From Grammothele lineata (taxonomy: Eukaryota; Basidiomycota; Agaricomycetes; Polyporales; Polyporaceae): 64,000 nt of DNA. The position numbers were made by a program, and so were the translations under genes. Position 1 is the first letter of the stretch; each line of letters opens with the position of its first letter. Below are positions 40,831 to 52,711 of this stretch, piece by piece. The stretch is taken from the NCBI GenBank assembly GCA_002150815.3, contig NDFF03000111.1, positions 1-64,000 of the forward strand, read 5' to 3'. Below the pieces are notes generated by a model that ran no database searches, was not told the DNA's origin, and was given only the letters and a program-made list of their open reading frames with translations.

Positions 40831-42424
40831 ATGAGCTCGCCCGCCCCACTTCCATCGCCCCCACCCTCGGCCGGGCCTTCACCGACCCCTACCCCGGTAC
40901 CGAAAGACAGAGGAGAAGACATCGCACGGGTGTGGCATGACGACGACGGGCCGTCCCGCAAGACATCTCGCGCACGCTTGGCGCCGAACGGAAAGGGCAG
41001 GGGAAGCGCTTCTGGGAAGGGAAAGGGAAAGGGGAAGGGGAAGGGGAAGGCCCGTGCGAGTTCGAGTGATGAAGATGAAGACGAGGAGGAGGAGGAGAGC
41101 AGTGAGAGCGAAGAGGAGGAGGGGGATGAGTATGGGAGGATAGGGAGTTACCCGCCGACGAAGGAGGAGGAGGCGGAAGCGCGACGAGTCGAGGAGGTAA
41201 GTGGGTGATCATGTCGTATGCGAGCCGTCCCTCTCCGCCTTCGTGCTTGCCCTCACATATGTGAGCACCGCGAGTCCGAGCAGTGCAGAGTCAAAAGCTC
41301 CTTTACGTCCTCCCTTGCCTTTCTCTCCGCAATGCCCTCCGACAAACGCTGACATGCGTCCCCCTTCCCTCCCACTCCACACAGAACCTACGCAGGTGGG
41401 AGATCGCAGAACGCCAACGCCGGAAAGCCGCACGCGAGTCCGCCTCCGCCGCCTCTCTCGCAGCAGCAACAGCCGCAGGGCCCACAGGGCACAACGCCCC
41501 CTCGCTCCTCGCCGACCTCTTCCGGCGCGACTCGCGCAAGGGCCCGCTCGGGGGCGTCGGCGCGCACCAGGTGCTCAACGACATGGACGACGGCGTCCCG
41601 CTCGAGGAGATCGACACCCCAGGGCCTCAGTCTAGTGCGCACGGCACGATGGAGCGATCGCGCGGGCGCGAACCGTCGCGCTCCTCGGGGGCGTCGTCGG
41701 ACCTCAGTCCCAGCCCGAGCCGGAGCCCAAGCCGGAGTCCGAGCATGACGCCACAGCCGGTCGTGGAGGCGGAAGAGGGGGAGAACCCGTTCGCGACGCC
41801 GACGGCGTCGCGCACGTCGCTGAACATCGCGGACAACTCGGCGATCATGCACGAGTCGGAGCACGCCCCGGACGAAGAGGGCGGGCGGACGACGCCCACG
41901 CAGGGACAACAGCAGGGCCAGCAGCGTAGGCCGTACCTCTCCGTGCCGCCCAAGCGGCCGACCTTACAGGCGTCGTCGTCGTCGTTTAACGGACCGCCCG
42001 AGCAGAAACAGGGAAGGAAAGGCAAGCGGGTGTCGACGAAGCGCCAACCCCCTCCTCCACAGCCGCTCGGGCTCCCCGCTCCACGAGCTCCTCCCCCAGC
42101 TGAGAGCCCTGGCTCCGCGAGGGCGGAGGAGGCGCAACAGCCGACCCCGACCCCGAGTCCCAGTCCGAGCCCGACGCTGGAGGAGGCGCAGAGGAGGAGG
42201 GAGGAGGAGGAGAGGAGGGAGGCGGAGGAGCGTGAGCGTGTGCCGGTGAGGTGGTGGCATGAGTGGTTGTGCGGGTGTGGGGAGGGACCGGATAGGGGAG
42301 GGGAGCATCAGGTGCGTCTTTTCTGTCCTGAATTTCCTTTCCTTCGGGAGGGATGGAGGTGGGGAGTAGGATACTGACGATGGCGGGTGTGTTGCAGGCT
42401 GGAAGGACGAATCCAATGGAGTGA
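40831..42424 (+). CDS. Low-complexity charged protein with conserved C-terminal motif
   Basis: Function unknown. Three exons, 40831-41196, 41385-42311 and 42398-42424, give 439 residues in frame. The N-terminus is Pro/Ser-rich, followed by a striking Gly-Lys repeat (SGKGKGKGKGKGK) and then an acidic tract (DEDEDEEEEESSESEEEEGD), a layout seen in nuclear and chromatin-associated proteins. A helical segment LRRWEIAERQRRKAARESAS follows, then long Ser/Pro-rich disordered parts with SPSRSPSRSPS repeats. The last 30 residues (PVRWWHEWLCGCGEGPDRGG to AGRTNPME) are compact with two Trp pairs and two Cys and look like the conserved part of the family. The tiny third exon is supported because it completes that ending. 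Confidence 0.8.
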
Positions 42425-43573
42425 TCCCGACCTCGTCATATTCAAGCGCGCATCCGTTTTCGCACTCGTTCTCGTTCTTGCCGAAACGACGCTCCTTTCC
42501 CTTCCCGCTTCCAATCGCACGCTATGTTTTCGCTTACGATTTCGTGGACACGGACACTTGTTCGCTCACTATGGCTGACGCATATACGGACCTTCCCCCC
42601 CTCTCTTTTTGTGTGCGTTCGTGCCGCCCATCGCGGGGTAGAGACTCAGAATTGACATGACATAATGTACCATGGATGTTTCAACGACGACTATGCCTCT
42701 AAGTATGCTTGGAGTGCACGTTGTGGTGGCCCTGCCAGTTGCCGGTCTGTTATTGCTGACTCGCTCTTTCGTTGTTCGTAGCCAGGTCCCGCTCTGCATG
42801 TCCCTCAGCACACAGACACCATCCCGATGATCATCAAGCTCATGTCGCGCGTCTAAGCACCCAGAACAGGCTGAATGGTACGTGTCATGAATCTCCAGAC
42901 TGTCCACCAAGAGCGACTCATCAATGCATCATCGATCGTCCTACATATATACAATAACAATAGACTAGACGCCGGTAGGAAGTGTCCATAATCATGCCGG
43001 CGAGGACCCCATCTACACGCGGCCCCTGTTATTCTTCGGCTGGGAATGATAGACCGGACTGCAGTGGACGTGCATTTGTGCCTACCTAGCGCACAGCTGA
43101 CATCAAGTTTGTCCCACGTAGCTCGGGATCTCGTACGCGGTCACGCACACGTGAAGAACCGCGTCGTCCGTATTAATATCGCTTCAGAGTACGGGTGGAG
43201 GAAGTATCGGCAACTTCGAAGACCCGTTCGCTGGCGCCCCACACATGCCGTTCATGTCCGCAAGGATCGACCAGGGTACGTCGCCCTGTGTTTGTTTGTC
43301 CCTGTTGTCGTCCGACGAACCGTCCAGTGCCCGAAGCAAGCCCGAGGGTGATAACCACAAGATCCAGTCTCCGCCCCCGCCGGTGACGGCTTTCCAATAC
43401 ACTTCCCGCTAGCACTCGGCACCACCGCACGACGCGAGGAGACGTCGGGCTGCGCCTCGGCGACCGCGACATATAAACCAGCCCTACCATTCTCGTGTTT
43501 TGCATACTCGCACTACACATCGCACACACCCACAAATCCTAACACCCCTTTGAAATTCCCCGTCTAACTCCCA
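42425..43573. other. Intergenic region
   Basis: This 1.1-kb stretch has no supported gene. The right part is the promoter of the NmrA-like gene. Confidence 0.4.
43470..43478 (+). promoter_or_regulatory. TATA box of the NmrA-like gene
   Basis: CATATAAAC lies about 100 bp upstream of the ATG at 43574, a plausible distance given the intervening leader. Confidence 0.5.
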
Positions 43574-44823
43574 ATGGCATCCAACAAGAAACTTATCCTC
43601 GTCATCGGCGCCACCGGCGGACAAGGCATAGCCGTCATCGACGCCTTGCTCAAGCCCGCTGCGGGCGGCTCGCCCTCGCCCTACGCGGTCCGCGCCCTTA
43701 CTCGCGACGTCCAAAGCCGCCGAGCTAAACTGCTTGCGAGCAAAGGCGTCGAAGTCGTTGAGGGTGAGTGAGCCTTGTCTCCCTTTGTTGACTCTGTTCT
43801 GACGGCAGTGGACGCCGCGCCATCATGTAGGCAGCACGCACGACTTTGCAAGCATCAGGAAAGCGCTTGACGGCGCGTACGGCGCGTTCGTGAACACGGA
43901 CAGCTTCACGATCGGCGAGAAGACGGAGGTGTATGAAGGCATTCGGATTTTCGAGCTCGCAAAGGAAGTCGGGACGTTGAAGCACTACGTGTGGAGCAGC
44001 CTCGACAACGTCTTCAAGGTGGGCAGGATCGTGTCAAGTATTCTTCCTCGTTATTGACTAGAGTGTCTTGGTTCAGCTCAAGAACTACGACCCGAAATAC
44101 TACGCAGATCATTACACGGGTAAATGTCGCGTGGCGGATTGGATGCGCTCCCAGGAGTCCGTCGTCAACGACAACTCTATGTCCTGGAGTGTCCTCACTA
44201 CGGGCCCTTACATGGACATGCTCAACCTCGTAAGCATCACTCTTCCCCTCCGCTACCTGCCCCCATCTCACTCCATCTCTCAGGGCATCTTCGGCCCCGT
44301 CCGCGTACGCCAAGACGGCACCCGCGTCTTCGCCACGCCCATCGGGTCCGGACACGTCCCCATGATCGCCCTCGCAGACCTCGGCTTCTTCGCCCGGTAC
44401 ATCTTCGACCACCGAGCGGAGACGTCCGCGCAGGAGCTCGCCGTCGCGAGCGACTGGGTCGGCTGGGACTACCTCGTCGAGACCTTCACGCGCGTGACGG
44501 GGCTCAAGGCCGCGTTCGTGCCGATGGAGGCGGAGGAGTGGTGTGACCTCGCGCTGGATGCGGACGCCCCGCTCGCGCTCGAGGTGGCGGGGGAGACGAC
44601 GTGGCGCGAGAATATGGTCAGGTGGTGGAGGCTCTATCGGGAGGACGTGATTCAACGTGACTTTGGGATGTTGCGGAAGATTCATCCGGGGCTGTTGTCG
44701 TTGGAGAGGTGGATGCGGGAGACTGGGTATAAGGGGGAGTTGAGGAATGATGTGCTCAAGAAGCGGGAGGAGGGGGCATCGGGGTTCTCCAAGTTCGACG
44801 TTGAACGCATCAACAAGCTGTAG
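43574..44823 (+). CDS. NmrA-like NAD(P)-binding protein
   Basis: This is an NmrA-like member of the atypical short-chain dehydrogenase group; such proteins bind NAD(P) and act as redox sensors or as reductases (isoflavone-reductase-like). Four exons, 43574-43763, 43831-44018, 44077-44229 and 44284-44823, give 356 residues in frame. The N-terminal Rossmann loop is clear (LILVIGATGGQGIAVIDALL), followed by YAVRALTRDV, SKGVEVVEGSTHDF, AYGAFVNTDSF and the core HYVWSSLDN. The C-terminal half holds the substrate lobe (SWSVLTTGPYMDMLN, then VPMIALADLGFFARYIFDH). Introns have donors GTGAGT, GTGGGC and GTAAGC. It converges on the P450 gene; no functional link is shown. Confidence 0.88.
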
Positions 44824-45722
44824 AGGGATCTATGAGCTGCCCGGACAACGGCGCATACATGTAATTGTCGACTTTGTACCGATGCACGTTCCCAGCCCTC
44901 GTCCTTTCTTAGAATCAAATAGCAGTCAGGTCCCGAGACGGGTATTGGACGGAACTCATGCACACCTGTGGGAAAATGGACCGGCGAGGCCCAACGACAG
45001 GTCGACGTATCGTCCTAATCATCCCTGGATCATCTGCCTATACGATCGACGTACTAACTAATCTTGTACCTAGACGTATCAATTCATAACCCACAACCGC
45101 AGAAGACACGCCATAGCGGGGTGCAAATTCACATGTCTCGGCACTCGGAGACCAGTACTAACCACCGTCTGTCCGGCCTGGACCAGATCAGAAGTTACCT
45201 GGCGGTACACGGTAAAATAATCGACGGGACCTTCCTGCAGGTAAGTTACATTCAACACACATTATTACAAAGGCTGCGATTTCTCGATGATGGAGGAGCA
45301 AGATCGAGTCACGTCCAGGTCTCGACTCTCGAGAAGCTGCTCGGGTACCAGGATACGTGTTCCCCGCCCGTCTGATCCATTTACGCTGTTCGTCCTCAGG
45401 ATTGGCAGGCTCGCTTCCTGTCCATCTTGCGTTTCAGACCTTCCTTCGCATGCTGTTGAGAGTCCACATGACGATCAACGTTATCGGCCTCCGCTGACGA
45501 TCGTGCCTCGAGGGAGCCTATGAACCCGGTTTGCTCCGTACAATGAGCTACCAAGGCATCGCAAAGCGCCATTGGCCGTGTGCGTCGTGAGTCCGCTTGC
45601 GCGAATAGCAGCGGCCTACAGTCCGGAGCCGTTCGCTATTTCTTCGGGCTTGGTTCGTGTGAGTGGGGTGGGTAGATTAACACAAGTGACTAATAGTTTT
45701 ACAAAGACGCCAAATCCTGCGT
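44824..45722. other. Convergent intergenic region
   Basis: It lies between the 3' ends of the NmrA-like and P450 genes. No coding frame, RNA gene or repeat is recognised. Confidence 0.4.
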
Positions 45723-48700
45723 CTACAACGCCTTCACCTTCAGGATCAGCTCCGGCTTCGTGCTCTCCTCGCCCATCGTCGGATACATGACGGCGGACGC
45801 GTTCCACGCGACGAGCCTGTTAGTGAGCTCGAATGAATAGGACGATAGGAGCTCCGCAAGGACGACCTCTGCAAAGTTGTGAGCACGAGGATTTTTGAGC
45901 GCACGAAATGAAGTGGCGACTGACTCGTCTCGAGTTGGGAAAACTTGAAGCCACTGTGATAAACGATTCAGACAAAGTTTACGGTGTACAGAGAGAAGCA
46001 GCACTCACATGCAAGATCGGACACCAGCCGCGAACGTCATTCTGCAGCACATTCCTTCAGTCACCAGTCTATCTTCACGCTACGACAGACGTTCGACTCA
46101 CAAGTGCGCGTAAATTCCCGGGACGCGTGCGTCTTCCACAGTGGTGGGGAGCTGCCCGAGCCATCTCTCCGGCTTCCACTCGAGCACGTCCTCACCCCAC
46201 AGCTCTTTGTCCACATTGGTTGCCTGGTAATGCAAGAACACCTCCGTCCCGCGAGGAACGACGATCTCGAAGATATCCTCTCCGTTGCGCCCACGGATCG
46301 GTCGGGAAAGAGGGAGAACCATGTCCCTCGAAGGCCTAGAGGTTAAGGAGTCAGATTTCGGACGGACGATGAGGGGGAGAAGCAAGACAAGCAGGTTGCA
46401 ACGCACGTGCGGCGACCAAGGATTACCGGGGCGTGCAGGCGGAGCGTCTCGCGGCAGACGGCATCGAGGTACGGAAGCTTGATGAGGTCTTCATAGGAGA
46501 GGTCAGAGCGGTCGCCACCTTGCGCCTCGATGATCTCCGCGCGGACCTTCTCCTGAACGTCCAGGTGTTGTGCAAGCAGGTGGAGGATGCGTGAAAGCGC
46601 GTTTGATGTGGTATCCATACCGGCGAGGATGAACGTCCTGTGATGTGCATGGCCCGCGGCCAGCACATGTACGCGATCTCGACACACTACCGCCACACTC
46701 GCGACGCGACTCGACACGTGACCGTGACACCCCGCGACCCGCGACCGCGACCTCCGACTCGCGATCGTATCCGCGCCCTCGACCTCACACCCGCGACCAC
46801 GACGTCGCACCCGCGACTCTGACGACACCCCCGCGCACACCCAGCATCATCCCGACGCGACGCGCCGTCATCCCGCGACTCGGTGACCCGACGCGACCCC
46901 TCGGCCGCACTCCCGTGTACGCCACACCGGCTCTCCGCGCCCTCCTCTAGACGTCCTCGCGACGACCCCATTCTCGCTCTCCTGCACTCAGACTCGTCTT
47001 ATGCTACGTATCTCTTCTATTTTCTGTATTCTCGTGCTACTTACAGCCTCTGTACTATAGTGTATCATACTCGCTACGCGACCGCGACTCGTATATGCGA
47101 CTCTCCGCGTTAGCACAGCCACCCCCACACACCCTCTCCGCGACACCTCCCGTTCCCCTCGCCTCCGTTCGCGTTCTCGATCCTGCCCTCCCGCGCGGCT
47201 ACCTACGTATGTTCTGTCTTGTCTCTACATTTCTCTTGCCTCCTGTCTGGTTCGTCTCTTTGTATATTAGCTCGCGTCTCTGTACCTAAATATCAGCTTG
47301 GTGCTCACACTCTCATCCTCGTTCGACTTCGCGTGCCTTCGCCTCGGCTCGCGACTCTCGCCTTCGTCTCGCGTCTCGACCCTCGACTTCGACTTCGACT
47401 TCGACAGCGTTTATTTCGACTATCTACGACATCTCGACTTCGCGCCTTTCGACTTCGACTGTCTACGGCTCATCCTCCTCATCTCCTCCTGTCTTCCTCC
47501 TCCTCCCCTTCGCGCACGCTCGGCGGACTCGCCTGTGCCCTCGCACTTCGTTGACCCTATCCCGGGGTTAGCATCACATCACCTGTAAGAAAGGAAATGG
47601 ATACAGGGCATATGCATGTTACTCAGATGAAACACTCACGACATTTGTGCTTGTATCTCCTCGTCCGACATCCGCTCGTTCTCCGCAGCGGCCATGTTCG
47701 CCTTCACTAGATCACGAAGATGTCAGACACAGAAGTTACTGCGATGGGATAGACGTACGGCAGATGCTCATGATATCCTTTCCTTCGCCGACTTCGTGAG
47801 CGAGAGCCGCGTCGCCCTTAGACAGCGCCGCCTTCTTCTCCGCGATGATCTCGGCTGAGCGTCGCTCCATCGTGTCGTAGATCTGCATGACCTTTCGTAC
47901 CGAAGCACTTGGGAATAAACGTAGCAGCGTCCGCATCGTCGATTCAGAGAGGAACCACGACCAGTATTCTATAGATATGCTGAGCAAGATGATATCCTGA
48001 AGCGCAGGGCTGCGCCGATGCGATTCCGAATTTATCAGGCTCTTGCGACGTATGTACGGGATGTAGACTCACAAGAAGAGCTTGATGGAGTTGCCGTACT
48101 CGTCCGACGAGTCCTCAAGGAAGTTATCGAACGAATACCCCAGCCCCGCTTGTCCAAGCATCTCGAGTGTCGTGCGTGCCATCCAGCCGTTTATGTCTAG
48201 TTCATACGCCAAGCCATCCTTTGGTATGCGCCTTCCCATAGCTTCGTTGAGCTACGTGTATCCATTAGTGAGACGGGAATCTAAGACAAATGAATGGCGT
48301 TCACCTTGTGCGCAACGTTGTAGAAGATGTGCGTCATGTCCCGCAGATGCGCCGCCGAAAATACCGGGTTAAGTAGCTTCCGCTGACGCCTGTGCTGTTC
48401 CCCGCGTGTAGTGAGCACACCTGGCCCGAGTAGCAGCGCAAGATGACTATGACAGAGGTGGTGTTGAGTACCTATGAGTTGAATTCTGCAGGGTCATGCG
48501 GTCACAGCTAGGACACAACGCACTTCGACGGCTCCAGTCCTTTCGGGTAGAACTCCTGGTCTTTCACCATGACGCTGTGTAGAGCCTTAGGGTCGTGAAT
48601 GAAGATGATGCGTCTCTGCGTGGGGGAGAAGGAAGGAGTCAGTTACTGCCACCGCCTCGAATGGACAGACACTAACCCCGAGCAGAGCCTTGATCACAAA

Positions 48701-48965
48701 GGCGGGGCCATAGGTCTCCGCAAAATGTGCCCACTTCCTCCAGCTTTGACGATCCACAAAGTCCGGTAAATTGCCTTTGAATGAGAGGGTTAGAGAGTAA
48801 CCTCATACTAGTGGGGCATAATGCAAACGTACCAAGCAAGAACGACACGGGTGGAGGCCCTGGTAGCACGTCGATCGGGAGAGAAATGAAGTAGAAACGG
48901 AATGTTCTCCAAAGGAGATACGCTCCTCCCAGGAGCGCTATAGCAGCTGCTGGGGAGAACGACAT
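45723..48965 (-). CDS. Cytochrome P450 with an insertion in one intron
   Basis: This is a membrane-anchored, haem-thiolate monooxygenase. Twelve exons can be joined in frame. In order: the membrane anchor (MSFSPAAAIALLGGAYLLWR), the proline hinge LPGPPPVSFLLG, GVLTTRGEQHRRQRKLLNPV (C-helix), the I-helix ILAGMDTTSNALSRILHLLA, the K-helix ExxR in CRETLRLHAP, the PERF-like WKPERWLG, the haem loop FAAGVRSCIGFKF with the Cys ligand, and the end MYPTMGEESTKPELILKVKA with TAG at 45723-45725. The intron between QAQMS and TFILAG is 1002 nt because a 941-bp element sits at its 3' end; without it the intron would be 57 nt. The coding sequence itself is intact. Whether the gene still works depends on splicing of the enlarged intron. 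The subfamily is not assigned. Confidence 0.85.
46641..47581. mobile_element. 941-bp TG...CA insertion (solo-LTR-like) at a P450 splice acceptor
   Basis: The element begins TGATGTGCATGG and ends AGCATCACATCA, so it has TG...CA ends and a 7-bp inverted terminal repeat (TGATGTG/CACATCA). It is flanked by a 4-bp direct repeat CCTG (46637-46640 and 47582-47585), a likely target duplication. The interior is strongly pyrimidine-rich on the plus strand, with CGCGAC and TTCGAC repeats, and has no coding capacity. TG...CA ends fit a solo LTR; a MITE is the alternative. Confidence 0.75.
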
Positions 48966-50516
48966 GGACAATATGTGTGGGGGTGTGTATCGCGTTGCCT
49001 GCCGACCAATGGCCGCCCGTGAAATACGCAGTGCGAAGCGCCCACAACACGGGCTAACCCGGGACTATGTCCCGGGAGTGTCCCGAGATATATGGGATGG
49101 AAGGCGTAGTTATGGGTAAGAGCATGGTCAGAAGATCAGAGAGCGGCCCTGATGCTCGCACAATGTGCTACGGTTTGCGGACGTCGCTGACGCAATCGAA
49201 CATAGTGGCAGAAGAACATGAACGAGCAGTGGAGGATCCACTGCGGGCAGATGATTCGGTTAGACTCTGAGATGTTTTGAGAGTCATCCTGAATTGCTGT
49301 TTTGGAGGCATGAAGATTGGGCGCAGGAGAACGGGCATGAGGAGGAGATGAAGACGGTTTGAGGATGTAAGGGGACTCAGCCGGCAGAGGGGTCCCATGC
49401 CCCGGCCCTTGCCCGGCCCCGCTCAACAAGCCCGAATTTGAGTTCATGTGCTGAGATTAGGAGGGGGCTTGGAGGTGTTGAGATGATGAGACAGGTTGGG
49501 GACTGTGTAGTAAATAGGGCCTAAGGGTCTGAAAATCACGGTAATAGTTAGTAATAGTGACGCTTCCGAGCCAACTTGAAGTTCAACAAGACGAAAAGCG
49601 GCAAGCGCTCGATCACGTGCCAAAGGTAGATGAATGTCCGGTGACACTCTGACAGTCGTCTTGGAGTCCGATCGCTCCTCCTCCCGTGTCTTCCCCTGGC
49701 TTTAGCTCGCTCTATATGCCGTGTTTGGACCTGCTGCGTTCAGCCATGCCTGTATTGCTGTCGGCTGAGCTATGGCTGTTCGAGGCGAGTTGGGCCGGGT
49801 ATGGACACCGTGAATAGCTCATCATGAGGTATATCGTGCGTCGTAGATATCCGACCATCGCAAGGCAATAGTCCCACGGGTTTCCAGTGTTATCCATTGA
49901 TATCTGCATGATACGTAAGTTGCATCGATTTGATAGGGGTTTGGAGCGCCAGGACATGGAAGCTGAAGCTTGTTGTCATGACCAGAGCCTCCGGGCGCTG
50001 ATACTTATGTGGCCCAGGGCCCGGGAAGCTGACGCGAAGAACATCTCCGACGCCATTCAAACTATACATCGACGACACTTAGATCATGGCCTTTGTGCTG
50101 CCGTAGTATCGGTAGTATGGACGATCACCTATACTGAGTAAGCTGTCCGCACCTCCGTACTAGTAGCGCACCACCCGAGCATTCATGGGATTGTTATTAA
50201 GATTCCCCTCCGGATGTCATCATCGATATGTCAACGTATGTCGAAGCCGCCTTCACTTCACGGGACATTATTCCATTTCATAGGTCCACATTTATCCAGT
50301 TCATTTCACGCTGAAGTTCGGATGGAGGTGACCTCAACATACCTCTCGACATATCCGGCTTAAGAAGCGACGTTGCATTACTCCTCAAAGCAAATCCGCA
50401 TACCCACCGTCGTCCTCGACCGTCCAACCACCCTCAAACGGCGTCATTTGGTGAGCCTCGTACATTCTCGCTAAAGTGTCTGGGCTAATCCATCTTGACA
50501 GTAGGACGGCGTGACC
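48966..50516. other. Divergent intergenic region
   Basis: It carries the promoters of the P450 (minus) and the first intronless membrane protein (plus). A perfect GC-rich palindrome lies at 49058-49076, listed separately. The C/G-rich run ccccggcccttgcccggcccc near 49400 is notable, but no gene is supported. Confidence 0.4.
49058..49076. promoter_or_regulatory. Perfect palindrome upstream of the P450
   Basis: CCCGGGAC-TAT-GTCCCGGG has 8-bp perfect arms and lies about 95 bp upstream of the P450 start. It may be a binding site for a dimeric regulator; this is inference from position and symmetry only. Confidence 0.4.
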
Positions 50517-52136
50517 ATGATTGTCTACCCGATCCTGCTCAGGCTGATGGTCCTCCTGGTCGAAGTGCACTCCGTTGTTTCTGTCCTCGTCAATCGCACA
50601 ATCGATGACCAGTACGGAGACGAGGTCACCCACATTGGGCCAGTCTATGCACCAAGTGATGGCACCTGGACTCAAGGCAGCATTTGTTCTACGTGTCACT
50701 TCAATAGCAGCAACGTGGACATTGCTATGGTTTATGATGAAACCTGGCATGAGGCGACAGGAGGCTCCCAGAACACAATCTCCATCACTTTCACCGGCAC
50801 AGCCGTTTACGTGTACAACCTGATCGCCAACCAGCTCACGTCGACAGGGACACTCACCGACATGCGATTTCTACTCGACGGCGAGATTGTGGGGAGCTAC
50901 TCCCAAGAACCTGACAGCTCCACGGAACTCCTCTACGACGTTCTCGTATTCTCCACCACGGGGTTGACGAATATCCAGCACCAGCTCGTGATGCAGGCGA
51001 GCGGATTGGATGGCTCCCTCATCTTGTTCGACTATGCGATGTACACAGTAGAGTCCGAAAGTCAAGGTCCTCCCAGTTCAGGGATCTCCACTACCGCCTT
51101 TTCGGTATCTCAGCCTCCACTCTCATCGAGGTCTACCGAGCTCTCCACGGCGACAGTGAGTCACTCCAAGTCACTCACTACTACCTCAAATACCTCGCCC
51201 CCCTCTAGTACGGCCATCTCTCCTTTGATAACGCCTTCTTCTACGTCAGGCACGGCCTCGATTCTGAACTCCACTTCCATCTCGTCTCGTATAACCCACA
51301 ATGGAGGGGATACAGAGCCAGCGGCGGATACTATACCATCTCCGACGTCCCAGGGCCCAAGAAAGCTGCCCATTGTGATTGGGGCCTGTGCCGGCGGACT
51401 CGTCCTCGCTGCCGCTGGTGCGGTTTCGTTCCTACGAGTCCTCCGTAAACGAGGCCAGTGTCACGCGTATTCAAGTTCCTCCGCGAGCAGTCCAACCCTT
51501 CCTCGCACCGTCTCTTACGACATGGAAAGTCCCATCGGCGGTAGCCTTGAGAGGTTCTCGTCCGCGGTGGAATCCAACCAGTCACAAATTCCGCTGTTTC
51601 GCCTCGCCTGGCGCGACTCCTGGTTCTCTATTCCTTCCACCGTAGGAACGCCTTCTACTCCGCCCGTCCCTCACACCGGGCCAACGTCTTCCGACGGGCC
51701 GCCAGCGAGCGACTATATGTCTGCGGCCGCCACTCTCGGTGCTCCGACTACGGATCTTGACGACTATCACCTCTACCCTCCTTGCTGCGTTCAGGTAGAC
51801 ATGGAGAATCTACGTCTCTCCAACTCCCCCGGCGCCTCAGACGACACCAAGGAGAGGTCCATAGCCCGTTCGGAGACACCACAGAATCTCTCCTTCCGGC
51901 AACCCCGTCTGAACACCGCCGGTTTGGCGACGCCGCCGCGACCGCGGGCATGGCGGGGAGCGCTCCCAGGCGGCTCAGGGGTGACGTCCCGCGACGACGG
52001 CGCAGAGGTAGACTCGGAGTTCGGCGCGCTATGGGCGGAAATTGCCGCCCTCCGTGCAGCAGTCGCGCAGTCGCAGCAATTCAACTTGCTGAGCGACGGT
52101 GGAGAGGAGGCACCGCCCATTTACACACGGGAATGA
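50517..52136 (+). CDS. Intronless single-pass membrane protein, paralogue A
   Basis: Function unknown; this type of surface protein is frequent in agaricomycete genomes. A single exon encodes 539 residues. The N-terminus is a signal-like hydrophobic stretch (MIVYPILLRLMVLLVEVHSV). The ectodomain has the motif NRTIDDQYGDE, a Cys pair in GSICSTCHF, and a beta-rich part (ISITFTGTAVYVYNLIAN, then MRFLLDGEIVGSYSQEP). A long Ser/Thr-rich stalk follows, then one transmembrane helix at about residues 284-306 (LPIVIGACAGGLVLAAAGAV) with a basic stop (LRKRG). The cytoplasmic tail of about 230 residues ends in a short helix, GALWAEIAALRAAVAQSQQF, likely a coiled coil. The layout suggests a surface receptor or wall sensor. 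The start was moved from a GTG at 50511 to the ATG at 50517. Confidence 0.85.
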   Translation: MIVYPILLRLMVLLVEVHSVVSVLVNRTIDDQYGDEVTHIGPVYAPSDGTWTQGSICSTCHFNSSNVDIAMVYDETWHEATGGSQNTISITFTGTAVYVYNLIANQLTSTGTLTDMRFLLDGEIVGSYSQEPDSSTELLYDVLVFSTTGLTNIQHQLVMQASGLDGSLILFDYAMYTVESESQGPPSSGISTTAFSVSQPPLSSRSTELSTATVSHSKSLTTTSNTSPPSSTAISPLITPSSTSGTASILNSTSISSRITHNGGDTEPAADTIPSPTSQGPRKLPIVIGACAGGLVLAAAGAVSFLRVLRKRGQCHAYSSSSASSPTLPRTVSYDMESPIGGSLERFSSAVESNQSQIPLFRLAWRDSWFSIPSTVGTPSTPPVPHTGPTSSDGPPASDYMSAAATLGAPTTDLDDYHLYPPCCVQVDMENLRLSNSPGASDDTKERSIARSETPQNLSFRQPRLNTAGLATPPRPRAWRGALPGGSGVTSRDDGAEVDSEFGALWAEIAALRAAVAQSQQFNLLSDGGEEAPPIYTRE

Positions 52137-52711
52137 GTGCTGGCACACAACGAAGCGCCTTGCGCCTCGCGGTGAAGGTGATCTTCCCGGGAAGCTCGGA
52201 CATTTCGAAACGAGAACGTTGAGGACTTCTAAAGATCCGATGGATAGTATTAGCGCTCTCTATTTATCTCACTATGCCCCACCGTGTGCTCTATCATCTA
52301 CCAAGGTGACCGTCATGATCGTTGAGGGCGGAATAGAATTCACTTCTTGCGGACTTACCTTTTTGCTCCTTTAGAGTTCATGGATCGGACTGAGCAACAT
52401 GTCAAGGAAAATAATTCAGCTGTTCGAAGCTCGTCTCTAGGAGAAATTGCTGCTTCCCCCCTCCTCCTATCAACCCTGGGCTCGTCGCTCTATACTTACG
52501 ATATATGCCCATGAGGAAATATCCCTGTTTGATCCTATCTGTTGGCGGTAACTAGTACGTACTGACTGGCGTCCGCATAGCATGGTATAAGAGCAAGACT
52601 CAATCAGTCCTCTGGTCTTAAGCCGCCCCCCTCGTGTGCCATTCTATTCGACATGTACGTTTTTACGCATGATACTAGATCTCACCATAACTAACAAATG
52701 TCATTGCTGGC
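52137..52711. other. Spacer between the two membrane protein paralogues
   Basis: It contains the 3' end of paralogue A and the promoter of paralogue B. No other feature is recognised. Confidence 0.4.

Noticed and set aside
41388..41909. 173-codon minus-strand frame
   Set aside because: Antisense shadow of the charged low-complexity protein; Arg/Val-rich with no family motif.
46640..46971. Arg/Thr-rich frames in the P450 intron insertion
   Set aside because: They arise from CGCGAC-type repeats on both strands; no transposase or reverse transcriptase motif is present, so the element is treated as non-coding.
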